DNA of 7,305 nt, from contig JAEWPV010000003.1 in the NCBI GenBank assembly GCA_023460535.1, positions 1-7,305 on the forward strand, written 5' to 3'. Numbering within the stretch: the first letter of the stretch is position 1; every line of letters begins with the position of its first letter. Below, in pieces: positions 1 to 6,733 of the stretch. The stretch comes from Bacillota bacterium. GTDB taxonomy: Bacteria; Bacillota; Clostridia; Oscillospirales; Ruminococcaceae. The notes under the pieces were generated by a model, which worked only from the letters and a program-made list of their open reading frames with translations, had not been told where the DNA came from and searched no databases. The translations under genes and the position numbers were made by a program.

Positions 1-914
<914 letters not shown>

Positions 915-924
915 ATTGTATCTA

Positions 925-940
925 AAGCGGTTGCCCGCTT
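925..940 (-). other. hairpin with GCAA tetraloop just upstream of 16S
   Basis: The minus strand reads AAGCGG-GCAA-CCGCTT, a 6-bp stem closed by a GNRA loop, about ten bases before the 16S 5' end. It is likely a local fold of the leader RNA near the 5' maturation site. A processing role is an inference. Confidence 0.5.
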
Positions 941-1087
941 CAAACCAAATCCAATCAAGCTGTTTACTTAGCTCTAATCGAATACTTGCGTTTTGCAAAA
1001 CGATTTCTCGTCTTGCCGCTTTTTGTGATTCTCACTTCTAAGCATCTTTGCAGATACTCAAAAGCGGAATTGTTAGGGTTTGTTTTT

Positions 1088-1107
1088 CTCATATCTCTCG
1101 ATATGAG
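1088..1107 (-). other. leader hairpin with GNRA (GAGA) tetraloop
   Basis: A perfect 8-bp stem, CTCATATC paired with GATATGAG, closes a four-base loop that reads GAGA in the rRNA leader transcript (minus strand). GAGA belongs to the stable GNRA tetraloop class. It lies just downstream of the boxA-like element, where leader hairpins commonly occur. It has no U-tract, so it is not a terminator. Confidence 0.6.
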
Positions 1108-1115
1108 TTATCATG

Positions 1116-1132
1116 TTGTTCAGTTTTCAAGG
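1116..1132 (-). promoter_or_regulatory. boxA-like rRNA antitermination element
   Basis: On the minus strand this reads CCTTGAAAACTGAACAA, preceded by GAA. It closely resembles the boxA-containing leader motif of Firmicute rRNA operons (CTTTGAAAACT type). NusB/NusE bind boxA in nascent rRNA leaders to stop Rho and intrinsic termination. The position, roughly 90 nt into the predicted leader and about 200 nt before 16S, fits that role. Confidence 0.65.
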
Positions 1133-1225
1133 TTCATTTCGCAGTCGGCTTTTAACCCGCCCTGCTCCGCTTTTTTGGCTTAGTGAAGCCGTTTTTTCGT
1201 CTTCCCCGCGTCAAGCGGCTTATTT

Positions 1226-1254
1226 ATAATACCATACCCCCCCCTCCTTGTCAA
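1226..1254 (-). promoter_or_regulatory. rRNA operon promoter (sigmaA type)
   Basis: On the minus strand, a perfect -35 TTGACA (1249-1254) is separated by exactly 17 bases from the -10 TATTAT (1226-1231). The predicted start is near 1219. The spacer contains a run of eight Gs, which is unusual. A/T-rich tracts upstream (1257-1273) could serve as an UP element. A second TATAAT (1296-1301, minus) lies further upstream, but no good -35 accompanies it. The strength and location match a growth-rate-controlled rRNA promoter. Confidence 0.9.
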
Positions 1255-1444
1255 CATCTTTTTTCTTTTTTTTGAACTCTTTTTGCATAAACCTGATTAT
1301 ACCCATTGTTCCGACTTGAAAACCCACAACCGTGCTAGTATCGAACAAGCAGCAAGCAAATAAAGCATTCATTAATATTTACTATAAAACCCTAATTTCT
1401 TATCATATGTATTTAAAAACTCATATATACATTTCTACTATTTA

Positions 1445-1453
1445 TGATATAAT
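1445..1453 (+). promoter_or_regulatory. extended -10 promoter for the STAS-like/KASIII operon
   Basis: TGATATAAT contains a consensus -10 TATAAT (1448-1453) with the TGn extension. The hexamer 17 bases upstream (ATATAC, 1425-1430) is a poor -35, as is common when the extended -10 is present. The surrounding 1370-1460 sequence is very AT-rich. Transcription would begin near 1460, leaving a leader of about 115 nt before the first gene. Divergent from the rRNA promoter, with about 200 bp between the two -10 elements. Confidence 0.6.
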
Positions 1454-1576
1454 ATTAACATATTCGCCATTTAAAGCAGAAAAGCCCTCTCTCGATAATC
1501 ACCACCGCTGCTTATGCTTATTCCCCTCTTCGCTGCGGTTGTCGATATACATTTTATTATTCAAGGAGTGTCAACA

Positions 1577-1906
1577 ATGGGAAACTACAAAGTCTCCGTA
1601 ACAGCAAATGCCGTAAACGTCATGTGTGAAGGCAACTTTACACCTGAGGACGCGCAAGCCTTTGTAAAGGAGTTCAACAAGCAGGTAGCCTCTATTAAGC
1701 CCGTTAACTATCATCTGTCTCTCGATGCCAGCAAGCTTGCTGTTTCTCCCGCTGAAATGCAGGAGATCCTTAAGGGTTGTCTTGCACTATATAAATCCCT
1801 CGGGTTTGAACGAATCTCTCTTAACGTTGGTTCAAACGTTGTGTTAAAGATGCAGCTGCAACGTCTGGCAAAAGAAGTCGGGTTAGGCTCGATTGAAATT
1901 CTGTAA
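1577..1906 (+). CDS. small SpoIIAA/STAS-like protein (hypothetical)
   Basis: A 109-residue soluble protein without signal peptide or membrane segment. I do not recognise a named family with certainty. The predicted alternation of strands and helices, with a central LSLDASKL segment (residues 47-54) followed by the amphipathic helix around 58-75 and a second strand ISLNV (80-84), recalls SpoIIAA/STAS-type domains, which act as phospho-switch or ligand-binding partners. A serine (Ser57) lies a few residues after Asp50, near where STAS antagonists carry their regulatory serine, but this correspondence is weak. The ATG at 1577 was chosen because AAGGAG (1563-1568) sits eight bases before it. The frame stays open upstream to 1514 but lacks a ribosome site there. 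It precedes the KASIII-like gene by 52 bp, with a single promoter visible, so the two are probably cotranscribed. Function is unknown; a regulatory or carrier role for its neighbour is inference. Confidence 0.8.
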   Translation: MGNYKVSVTANAVNVMCEGNFTPEDAQAFVKEFNKQVASIKPVNYHLSLDASKLAVSPAEMQEILKGCLALYKSLGFERISLNVGSNVVLKMQLQRLAKEVGLGSIEIL

Positions 1907-1948
1907 AACGCCTTGCGTACCCGGAACTCATTTTAATTCTAAAAGCTC

Positions 1949-1953
1949 GGAGG
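1949..1953 (+). promoter_or_regulatory. ribosome binding site deciding the KASIII start
   Basis: GGAGG ends five bases before the ATG at 1959. The frame is open upstream to an ATG at 1893 inside the preceding gene, but that codon has no such site, so 1959 is preferred. Confidence 0.85.
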
Positions 1954-1958
1954 CGCCA

Positions 1959-2948
1959 ATGATAAACGTAAAGATTCTGGATATCGAGGTTTATCACGGG
2001 AGCAGAACGGTTTCTAATGATTGCTATATTGAGCACTTTACAAATCAGGATAAAGACATCTCACACTTCTTAACAAATATTATCGGACGTAAAAAACGCT
2101 ATATGATTGACACCGAAGCCGATACCAACCTGTCGATGGCCTTAAAAGCAACCCGGCTTGTACTCGAAAAAACAAACCTCACCGGCAAGGACATCGATCT
2201 GATTGCTTACTCCAGCGTTCTGCCGGAATACACCATCCCCCCTTGCTCGATTCATATCCACGAAGCAATCGGCGGTAAATCGGACTGTATCTGCTACGAT
2301 TACAATGTCAACTGTGCCGGTATGACGGTGGGTATTGAACAGATCTGCAAGTATATGCACCTAAGCGAGAACGTTAACACTGCGCTGATTATCGGTTGCG
2401 ATTACGTCAACCACCTGCTGGACAGCAATAATGAGTACTGCTACGGTCACTACGGGGATGCCGCCTGTGCGCTGATTTTGCAAAAGACTGACGAGCCGTG
2501 CGGTTTTATCGGCTCCAAGTACGCGGTAAACTCGGCGGAGCACAACAACATCCTGTTCCCCGGGTGCGGCTTTTCCAACCTGTTCCGCGAGCCGGACAGA
2601 GATGCGCTTCGCATGGTGTGGCTACCGTTTGAGAATGTGTCCATTAATACCGCAGTCAAAAACATGCGTGCGTTAATGGAGGAGAACAATCTGTGTCTTG
2701 ACGACATCAAGATGTTCTGCCTGTCACAATACGCACTGGCAAATGTGAAAAGCATTCGCGAACTGATGGGCATTGATGAAGCCCGAAGCATCTTTGTGGG
2801 CGACCGATACGGCTATACCGGAACCAGCAGCCCGTATATCGCCCTGTATGAGGCATTAAAGCAAGGGCTTGTTCAGCGGGGTGACTACATTATGATCTGG
2901 ACCATCGGTGGCGGCTCGGAAAACATCGCCATGCTGATGCGTTATTAA
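1959..2948 (+). CDS. ketoacyl-ACP synthase III (FabH)-fold protein with altered catalytic site
   Basis: A 329-residue cytoplasmic thiolase-fold protein, the usual length for KASIII/FabH enzymes, which condense acyl-CoA with malonyl-ACP using a Cys-His-Asn triad. Family signatures are present in order: the nucleophile segment NVNCAGM (Cys119), the GDAACALIL segment (166-174) matching FabH GDGAGAVVL, the C-terminal RYGYTGTSSPYIAL segment (283-296), and the closing glycine run TIGGGSENIAM (315-325). Where FabH has HQAN, this protein reads LSQYALAN (255-262), so the histidine is absent; where FabH has GNTSAAS, it reads GYTGTSS, so the catalytic Asn is Tyr286. Thus only the cysteine of the triad remains. 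Such a protein may transfer or hydrolyse acyl groups rather than perform decarboxylative condensation; this is inference. It follows the small STAS-like gene and is ended by the hairpin at 3072. It should not be assumed to be the housekeeping fatty-acid FabH. Confidence 0.85.
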   Translation: MINVKILDIEVYHGSRTVSNDCYIEHFTNQDKDISHFLTNIIGRKKRYMIDTEADTNLSMALKATRLVLEKTNLTGKDIDLIAYSSVLPEYTIPPCSIHIHEAIGGKSDCICYDYNVNCAGMTVGIEQICKYMHLSENVNTALIIGCDYVNHLLDSNNEYCYGHYGDAACALILQKTDEPCGFIGSKYAVNSAEHNNILFPGCGFSNLFREPDRDALRMVWLPFENVSINTAVKNMRALMEENNLCLDDIKMFCLSQYALANVKSIRELMGIDEARSIFVGDRYGYTGTSSPYIALYEALKQGLVQRGDYIMIWTIGGGSENIAMLMRY

Positions 2949-3221
2949 TAGTAGGGCGGACTCTGTCGATCATGATCGTTGCTACGAACCGTGTATTCTT
3001 TCATAGCCTTAACTAAGTCTCGCTAAGCACAACTCCCCGTATCCTCATAAATCATTAACAGTCTCTACATTGTTGAGCCTTCCGGTTCGTAAAAGCCGGA
3101 AGGCTCAACTTTGTTCCCACCCTCAATATTCAGTGGTACATCTCTTAGCTTGTTTGCAATGTGTTCCCCAAAACATAAACCCCTGTGTTCAAATTATTGA
3201 GAAATATTAAAAAAACTTAGT
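2949..3221. other. intergenic region between KASIII operon and sigma operon
   Basis: About 350 bp separate the KASIII stop from the sigma factor start at 3300. I see no credible gene here. It holds the terminator hairpin at 3072-3109, then an AT-rich stretch (3180-3240) that leads into the sigma promoter. The 120 bases between the KASIII stop and the hairpin show nothing recognisable. Confidence 0.6.
3072..3117 (+). terminator. intrinsic terminator of the STAS-like/KASIII operon
   Basis: A perfect 14-bp stem, GTTGAGCCTTCCGG (3072-3085) with its complement (3096-3109), closes a 10-base loop and is followed by TTTGTT on the plus strand. The T-tract is short and interrupted, but the stem is very stable. 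It lies about 125 bases after the KASIII stop and before the sigma promoter. Confidence 0.8.
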
Positions 3222-3250
3222 TTGTAATAAGCCTTTTTCATATTTATACT
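3222..3250 (+). promoter_or_regulatory. sigmaA-type promoter of the ECF sigma operon
   Basis: TTGTAA (3222-3227) and TATACT (3245-3250) are 17 bases apart, a good vegetative promoter. The start would be near 3257. A CTGTCTA just downstream superficially resembles an ECF -10 (CGTC), but no matching AAC-type -35 lies at the proper distance, so autoregulation is not shown by sequence. Confidence 0.65.
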
Positions 3251-3260
3251 GTCTATAGGG

Positions 3261-3276
3261 GTGAAGGCGCTTTCAC
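3261..3276 (+). promoter_or_regulatory. inverted repeat at the start of the sigma mRNA
   Basis: GTGAAGGCGCTTTCAC is a 16-base near-perfect palindrome (one imperfect pair, G opposite T). It sits a few bases after the predicted start site and just before the ribosome site. It could be an operator for a dimeric repressor or a small RNA hairpin. The GTG that begins it is the alternative, less likely, sigma start. Confidence 0.4.
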
Positions 3277-3280
3277 TAAC

Positions 3281-3290
3281 AGGAAAGGGG
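3281..3290 (+). promoter_or_regulatory. ribosome binding site deciding a TTG start
   Basis: AGGAAAGGGG lies nine bases before the TTG at 3300. The in-frame GTG at 3261 has purines directly abutting it (ATAGGG with no spacer), so the TTG is preferred. Confidence 0.65.
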
Positions 3291-3299
3291 GCAGGTCTT

Positions 3300-3854
3300 T
3301 TGGAAGACAAAGAATTGATTCAGCTTCTGCAGAATAAGCCTTCCGATGGATTGCGCGAGGCAATTAACCAATATGGCGAACTACTTAAGGTGGTAATTGC
3401 CCGGATTCTTCCCCAAAGACCAATGGATGTGGAGGAGTGTGTGGCGGACACCTTTGTGAATGCATGGAAAACAATCAATCGACTGGATGCCGAAACCGCA
3501 AATCTAAAGGGTTATCTACTATGCATCGCAAAAAACACCGCTATTAATCGGTATCATCGGATAAAGAAGCATAGTAGCACCTCTCTTGATACCCTTGAAA
3601 TTCCCGCTGACACTGATGTGGAGCAGATGCTGCTCAGCGCAGAAACATCCATGGAGCTACAGGAAGTAATAGCAGAAATGCCCAATCCCAACCAAGAGAT
3701 CATCCTACGCAAGTACTTTTTATTTGAAACGACAAAAGAGATCGCGCAGCACCTGTCCATGGATGAATGCCAGATAAAAAACAGGCTGTACCGCAGCCGC
3801 CAGTACCTGAAAAGAGTTCTTGAAGAAAGGGGATTTACAGATGCAAAAATATAA
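3300..3854 (+). CDS. ECF-type RNA polymerase sigma factor
   Basis: A 184-residue sigma-70 family protein with only regions 2 and 4, the architecture of extracytoplasmic-function factors that redirect RNA polymerase to stress or envelope genes. Region 2 spans about residues 20-88, with DVEECVADTFVNAWKTI (43-59) for core binding and LKGYLLCIAKNTAINRYHR (69-87) for -10 recognition. Region 4 spans about 120-176, with a helix-turn-helix around TTKEIAQHLSMDECQIKNRL (144-163) for the -35. A TTG start at 3300 gives the typical xEDKELIQLLQ amino terminus; an in-frame GTG at 3261 would add 13 residues with no good ribosome site. Its last 14 bases overlap the following membrane-protein gene, a usual sign of translational coupling between a sigma factor and its anti-sigma partner. 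The target genes cannot be told from this window. Confidence 0.93.
   Translation: MEDKELIQLLQNKPSDGLREAINQYGELLKVVIARILPQRPMDVEECVADTFVNAWKTINRLDAETANLKGYLLCIAKNTAINRYHRIKKHSSTSLDTLEIPADTDVEQMLLSAETSMELQEVIAEMPNPNQEIILRKYFLFETTKEIAQHLSMDECQIKNRLYRSRQYLKRVLEERGFTDAKI
3826..3833 (+). promoter_or_regulatory. ribosome binding site inside the sigma gene
   Basis: AAAGGGGA lies seven bases before the ATG at 3841, within the last codons of the sigma gene. It selects this ATG over an in-frame TTG at 3820, which would place the start inside the site itself. Confidence 0.75.
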
Positions 3855-5418
3855 TAAAGAGTTTATCAATCAGTTGGGTGAGCTTGCGCCGTCAGTTCCC
3901 TATACGCCCTCCCTTACGGCAGAACGCCTTCACACTTTGGTTATGGACCGCTTTACGGTTACTACAAAAAAAGCAACGTCTCGAAAGGGTTTTAAGGTTA
4001 CTGTTTTAGTAGCGGCACTTGTTACAGTGAGCCTTTTCATTATTGCTGCTACCTATTATAGTGTCAGTGACGCATTTCGCGGTGTTCTTTACGAACTTTC
4101 GCCATCCGGCGAGAAGGTTCCGCTCTCATCACTGTCGCCGGTTGTTAATAAAACCGGCAAATTGGTCTCTACAACAGCCGACAGTCATGGTGTTCGCGTT
4201 GGGCTGCGAGCCATAACGGCACACGACAACGGGCTGAGCATTCTCGTGGATATCACAGGACCCGAGGGTAAGCCGCTTGCCCTTTTGCAGCCTGACGGTA
4301 CCCTATCCTCTGGCAAGCTTGAATTTGGCTATATTAAAATGCGCACAGAGGATACGCAAACTGACGATGAATCCGAAAATCACAACTACCTCTTCTGCTC
4401 CCATGATATTGAGCTCGGGCAATCTTCCAGCAATTTTTCAAGCGCGCTCTTGCCCGATGACAACCCGTTTGACAACAAAGCAACACTCCTTCTCAATGTT
4501 AACATGACCACGCAAACCCCGCTCACAGGCAAAACGCTATTTCTCTCACTTGAGAACCTCCTGCAGGAAGCTCTGCTCAATGGTACGGATGTTGGCATGA
4601 AACACGGTGAGCTGGCACAGTTGTTTGAACAATTCACCGCCCCATCCCCATCCGATTTTAAAGTAACCGGAAGCTCGCTGGATGAGAAAACGGGTAAACG
4701 AATTTCGCGCTACAGCTTAACCAAAGACAGCGACATCCAGCTTCCCTTAGCTACGGGGCTGCCAGGATATCTGGTGACAAACGCAGCGATTCGCGACGAT
4801 GTGTTATATCTGCGCGGCGTGGCACCGATACCCACAGATAAGGGTAAAATTCTTCCCCACGCGGCGCTTCTTAACCCCAAAACAGGCGAAATCAAACTTC
4901 CCTATACCATCGGAACCGCCACCGATGACAGTCAACCCGATCTTGTGCAGTGGGCAATCACTGTAGACGGAATTACCTCGAAGGATGACCTGAATGACTA
5001 TGTGCTTATTCTAAATGCAGGAAATGGCGCTCACCCGCTGCTCAAAGGAAATTGGGAATTTACCATCCCACTTGATTTAGAAAAATCCACACGAATTTTT
5101 CCGCTTGACAAAAGCCTGTCGGTACAGGGCGAAACCTTGCACGCTAAGAAGCTTACGGTTTCTCCGTACTACCTCAGCCTTTTGACGTCTATGGACGAGG
5201 CGACATACCGCCGCATCCAGTTGTCCTCAGTTAGAGCGGATAACCCCAGCGCAACCGTTACCATGATGGATAACACACAAATTAAGGTGCTGGGCGATGG
5301 AAGAAGCGGTACTGCAAACAGCTGTGAAATCATGTTTTCCCTTGACGTTGTAATTGACCCCGATCAGATTAAATCCTTTGTGTTTGGAGACCTGACAATC
5401 GACATGCAAACGAAATAA
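3841..5418 (+). CDS. single-pass membrane protein, DUF4179-like, putative anti-sigma factor
   Basis: A 525-residue protein with a cytoplasmic segment of about 50 residues, one hydrophobic segment at about 53-73 preceded by basic residues (KKATSRKG, 43-50), and a large outer domain of about 450 residues. This topology matches anti-sigma/sensor proteins encoded directly after ECF factors in Clostridia. The beginning of the outer part (about 75-150, with VRVGLRAITAHDNGLSILVDI) resembles the DUF4179 domain often found in these proteins; the rest is rich in beta-strand-like segments and I do not recognise it. The cytoplasmic part lacks an obvious zinc-binding HxxxCxxC motif, so it is not a classical ZAS anti-sigma. 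The ATG at 3841 overlaps the sigma gene by 14 nt. Role inferred: it holds the sigma factor at the membrane and releases it on an envelope signal. DUF4179 assignment is by resemblance only. Confidence 0.85.
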   Translation: MQKYNKEFINQLGELAPSVPYTPSLTAERLHTLVMDRFTVTTKKATSRKGFKVTVLVAALVTVSLFIIAATYYSVSDAFRGVLYELSPSGEKVPLSSLSPVVNKTGKLVSTTADSHGVRVGLRAITAHDNGLSILVDITGPEGKPLALLQPDGTLSSGKLEFGYIKMRTEDTQTDDESENHNYLFCSHDIELGQSSSNFSSALLPDDNPFDNKATLLLNVNMTTQTPLTGKTLFLSLENLLQEALLNGTDVGMKHGELAQLFEQFTAPSPSDFKVTGSSLDEKTGKRISRYSLTKDSDIQLPLATGLPGYLVTNAAIRDDVLYLRGVAPIPTDKGKILPHAALLNPKTGEIKLPYTIGTATDDSQPDLVQWAITVDGITSKDDLNDYVLILNAGNGAHPLLKGNWEFTIPLDLEKSTRIFPLDKSLSVQGETLHAKKLTVSPYYLSLLTSMDEATYRRIQLSSVRADNPSATVTMMDNTQIKVLGDGRSGTANSCEIMFSLDVVIDPDQIKSFVFGDLTIDMQTK

Positions 5419-5521
5419 CCCTTCACATGTTTTTTAAGCACGCTCATATTACAAAGCGCTAAACCGGCATTACACCCGAACAGTTCAAAGCAAATGCCCT
5501 ATTAAGGTATTTAAATGTTTT

Positions 5522-5558
5522 AAGCTACAGCCGGGGGAACTTCCCCCGGCTGTAGCTT
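5522..5558. terminator. strong hairpin between convergent genes (bidirectional terminator)
   Basis: A perfect 16-bp stem, AAGCTACAGCCGGGGG (5522-5537) with its complement (5543-5558), closes an AACTT loop. It lies about 100 bases after the plus-strand membrane-protein gene and about 50 bases past the stop of the minus-strand methyltransferase gene. Neither side has a clean U-tract: the plus strand continues CATTGTT and the minus strand AAAACATTT. It may act on both transcripts or mainly protect their 3' ends. Confidence 0.7.
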
Positions 5559-5610
5559 CATTGTTGCGACAAGCATCTTTTCCGCCGCCATACTGCAAAT
5601 TAAGAAACCA

Positions 5611-6618
5611 TTATATCGCATACAAAACAAACTCGGTGGGCAGCAGCGGCTCACCATAGTACCGCAGATAGAACCGGTAGGTGGGGTCTGCCTTGTGGAT
5701 GATGCGCGCAAGCCGCCACATATCCTTATGGTTATGGTACGCGGCAAGTGCAAGCTTGGGATGATTTCGGGTTATCGTGTTGCGGCAACCCAGCAGCGCC
5801 TGTTCCTCCGCTCCCTCAATATCCATCTTAATAAAGGTAACTGGTTCGGTAATGTCTTGGTCGATTGCCACGGTCTGCACCTTTACCGCTCCGGTGTCTG
5901 ACAGCTTTTTGACTGACGACACACCGGAATCGGGCAGATAAAGCGTGCCCTGCCTATCGCTAACCCCAAGCTCCCTTACAACCACATTATTAAGATGAAA
6001 CAGCTCGATGTTGCGATGAATGAACTGCACATTATCGGGTACAATCTCATAGCAATAGATGCGTTTGTAGCACGTATCGCCAAAAGTATTCACATAATCA
6101 ATCACCGTGTCACCAAGATACGCACCAATGTCCACCAGCACCTCGTTCTCATCACATCGAATCAGATCGGGGTCAAAGTACTGCTTAAAGTACTTATCCT
6201 TTAGTGCGACTATCTTTGCATAATCGCTGGTAAGCCAGTAGGAAAGTATATTGTGCAGCACGCGTTTGGAACGATAATCGCCCAACCGGTCGTACAACCA
6301 CTCAAATTCACCGCGGTGTAAGGCAAACGCCTGCGCGCGGTTTTTTGCAAGCTCCCACACACCTTCATCGGGATAATACTCCCCCCACATCCTATACTTA
6401 TTATAATACCGGACGGTTGCGTCGTAGTTTTGCTTGTCAATGCCTTCAAAGTGCCTCAGATTGTGCTGTACCGCTTCAAACAGCTCTTGCTCGTTGCGCT
6501 CGGCAAAAAACGCAATCAGTGCCTGGAACTGTGCATCCAGCCCTGCTGCGTAAACTGACTTTGCGATATTCTGTTCGTTGCACACTTCGGTCTTTGATGG
6601 CTCCGGTTTCTTCTTCAA
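5611..6618 (-). CDS. FkbM-family SAM-dependent methyltransferase
   Basis: A 335-residue cytoplasmic protein. The C-terminal half is a Rossmann-type class I methyltransferase: motif I LVDIGAYLGDT (161-171) binds S-adenosylmethionine, CYEIVPDN (189-196) carries the acidic residue at the end of strand 2, and FIKMDIEGAEEQALLG (262-277) is the FkbM signature. FkbM relatives usually O-methylate sugars, polyketides or other small molecules; the substrate here is unknown. The first ~150 residues form a helical extension ending in YFKQYFDPDLI, an arrangement I recall from other clostridial FkbM proteins. The start is the TTG at 6618-6616: an in-frame TGA lies three codons upstream, and GGTGAT precedes it by five bases. 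The nearby ATG (6625-6623) opens a different frame. Only a weak -10 (TAAAAT, 6643-6648) is seen upstream. It is convergent with the sigma operon, and no glycosyltransferase neighbour hints at a substrate. Confidence 0.9.
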   Translation of the reverse strand: MKKKPEPSKTEVCNEQNIAKSVYAAGLDAQFQALIAFFAERNEQELFEAVQHNLRHFEGIDKQNYDATVRYYNKYRMWGEYYPDEGVWELAKNRAQAFALHRGEFEWLYDRLGDYRSKRVLHNILSYWLTSDYAKIVALKDKYFKQYFDPDLIRCDENEVLVDIGAYLGDTVIDYVNTFGDTCYKRIYCYEIVPDNVQFIHRNIELFHLNNVVVRELGVSDRQGTLYLPDSGVSSVKKLSDTGAVKVQTVAIDQDITEPVTFIKMDIEGAEEQALLGCRNTITRNHPKLALAAYHNHKDMWRLARIIHKADPTYRFYLRYYGEPLLPTEFVLYAI

Positions 6619-6623
6619 GTTGC

Positions 6624-6629
6624 ATCACC
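6624..6629 (-). promoter_or_regulatory. ribosome binding site for the TTG-started methyltransferase
   Basis: GGTGAT on the minus strand matches the downstream half of the extended Shine-Dalgarno sequence and lies five bases before the TTG at 6618. Its TGA is also the in-frame stop that prevents any longer start, except for the overlapping ATG that is in another frame. Confidence 0.5.
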
Positions 6630-6665
6630 GCCCTATGTCCACATTTTAAACGGGTTAGAATACAC

Positions 6666-6705
6666 AAAAAGAATGTTGCCCCAAAACCAGCCAAAGCTTT
6701 GGGGC
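6666..6705 (-). terminator. intrinsic terminator after the ferritin-like gene
   Basis: On the minus strand an 8-bp stem GCCCCAAA (6698-6705) and TTTGGGGC (6678-6685) encloses a 12-base loop, followed within a few bases by a TTTTT run (6666-6670). It lies about 30 bases past the stop of the ferritin-like gene. This suggests the downstream methyltransferase is mostly transcribed separately. Confidence 0.65.
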
Positions 6706-6733
6706 GGCCTATCTTATGTATGCTGTTTTTGTG

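Larger units (their letters stand above)
915..1219 (-). other. rRNA operon leader (transcribed spacer before 16S)
   Basis: About 305 nt of transcribed leader lie between the predicted rRNA start site (near 1219) and the 16S 5' end. This stretch holds no convincing gene. It contains a boxA-like antitermination element (1116-1132), a hairpin with an 8-bp stem and GAGA loop (1088-1107), a 14-bp palindrome CGTTTTGCAAAACG (989-1002), and a hairpin with 6-bp stem and GCAA loop (925-940) close to the 16S 5' end. A short inverted repeat GGCTT/AAGCC lies near the start of the leader (1177-1190). The sequence immediately upstream of 16S would normally pair with the 16S 3' flank to form the RNase III processing stem, but that flank is outside the window. 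Confidence 0.8.

Noticed and set aside
986..1183. A 65-codon plus-strand frame in the rRNA leader
   Set aside because: It lies antisense to the rRNA leader, has no ribosome site, and overlaps the boxA-like element and hairpins that explain the sequence.
1177..1197. GGCTT-AGTG-AAGCC followed by six Ts on the plus strand, like a terminator
   Set aside because: The stem is only 5 bp and there is no upstream plus-strand gene; it is more likely a minor hairpin in the minus-strand rRNA leader.
1504..1539. Possible hairpin in the mRNA leader of the STAS-like gene (ACCGC with GCGGT)
   Set aside because: Five base pairs, then a mismatch, with a 20-base loop; no riboswitch or attenuator pattern is recognisable.
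3250..3256. ECF-type -10 (TGTCTA) suggesting autoregulation of the sigma gene
   Set aside because: No AAC-type -35 lies 16-17 bases upstream, and a good sigmaA promoter explains the region.
5995..6204. Plus-strand frames antisense to the methyltransferase gene (also 5695-5901 and 6345-6971)
   Set aside because: Shadow frames of clear minus-strand genes, with no ribosome sites and low-complexity or cysteine-rich translations.
6476..6694. Minus-strand 72-codon frame overlapping the methyltransferase start, possibly a frameshifted N-terminus
   Set aside because: The methyltransferase is full length from its TTG start, and this frame overlaps both it and the upstream terminator; no family match.
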